Shown here piece by piece: positions 63,894 through 64,000 of a stretch of 64,000 nucleotides of DNA. Source of the DNA: Rhodococcus globerulus NBRC 14531 (lineage in GTDB: Bacteria; Actinomycetota; Actinomycetes; Mycobacteriales; Mycobacteriaceae); assembly GCF_001894805.1 (NCBI RefSeq), contig NZ_BCWX01000001.1:1674001-1738000 (forward strand), given 5' to 3'. The notes beneath the pieces were generated by a model. That model did not search any database, was not told where the DNA came from, and saw nothing but the letters and a program-made list of their open reading frames with translations. The translations under genes and the position numbers were made by a program. Within the stretch, counting starts at the first letter, position 1, and each line of letters begins with the position of its first letter.

Positions 63894-64000
63894 TCAGGCG
63901 AGTCCGGTCTCCCACGTGAAGCCGTCCGGATCGGTGAACGGCGCCCCGTCACCAGTGATGATGATTCGACTCGATCCGCTGCCTTCGGGTGCGACGCCCG
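63894..64000 (-). CDS. VOC family protein, C-terminal fragment (cut by window end)
   Basis: The last 35 codons before the stop read ...GSGSSRIIITGDGAPFTDPDGFTWETGLA. The DPDGFTWE ending is typical of VOC/glyoxalase-fold proteins. The rest of the gene lies beyond the right edge of the window. It is convergent with DUF2784, with only 8 nt between them. Confidence 0.65.
   Translation of the reverse strand, partial: GVAPEGSGSSRIIITGDGAPFTDPDGFTWETGLA

Overview
The window is a high-GC actinobacterial chromosome segment, most likely Rhodococcus (R. erythropolis/qingshengii type) or a close relative in the Mycobacteriales. This rests on the codon bias, on the gene sets bioB-bsaP-DUF2567, nrtR/nadABC and hisDCB..HAF, on an arabinosyltransferase of the EmbA/B/C family, a PknK-type kinase and many GTG/ATG overlaps (GTGA, ATGA). 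The backbone follows the M. tuberculosis order bioB-Rv1590-Rv1591-...-nrtR-nadA-nadB-nadC-...-hisD-hisC-hisB-hisH-hisA-impA-hisF-hisI. It is expanded by about 22 kb between nadC and hisD and by about 7.6 kb between hisF and hisI. No tRNA, rRNA, IS element, integrase or CRISPR array was seen.

Region 1 (5-10797, minus strand) is a compact eight-gene catabolic operon: double beta-propeller (NHL/SMP-30-like), SDR, Rieske oxygenase alpha subunit, Baeyer-Villiger monooxygenase (BVMO), SDR, ThDP-dependent enzyme, aldehyde dehydrogenase, SDR. Its logic is oxygenative degradation of an alicyclic or terpenoid-like compound: hydroxylate, oxidise to a ketone, make and open a lactone, oxidise to an acid. 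The substrate cannot be read from the sequence. It is the strongest candidate for an undescribed system.

Region 2 (11.1-24.4 kb) holds small genes, two VOC proteins, an XRE-cupin regulator facing azlCD, a TetR gene (probable bioQ) facing bioB-bsaP with tandem 13-bp operators, a TDT transporter, a DUF2567 membrane protein, a DUF2252 operon, and the NrtR-type regulator facing nadABC across a perfect inverted repeat.

Region 3 (24.4-46.2 kb) is accessory: GNAT, a GT39-type glycosyltransferase, a GbsR/MarR-like regulator, an iron-siderophore binding lipoprotein with an iron box, a MarR/Bcr-CflA drug-efflux pair with AT-rich palindromes, small membrane proteins, an MFS-PLP decarboxylase pair with a CFA-synthase-like methyltransferase, LysE, a frameshifted GGDEF protein, nitroreductase, RibD-like reductase, a secreted GH1 glycosidase and a large arabinosyltransferase.

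Region 4 (46.4-64 kb) is the histidine operon hisDCB-[49-aa membrane peptide]-[MFS]-[DUF2470]-hisH-[membrane protein]-priA-impA-hisF. It is followed by a TetR/BVMO pair, a 1110-aa PknK-like kinase-ATPase-LuxR protein, a lower-GC patch with a DUF3558 lipoprotein and two small unknowns, a universal stress protein, and a detached, probably leaderless hisI with small downstream genes. The window ends inside a VOC-family gene.
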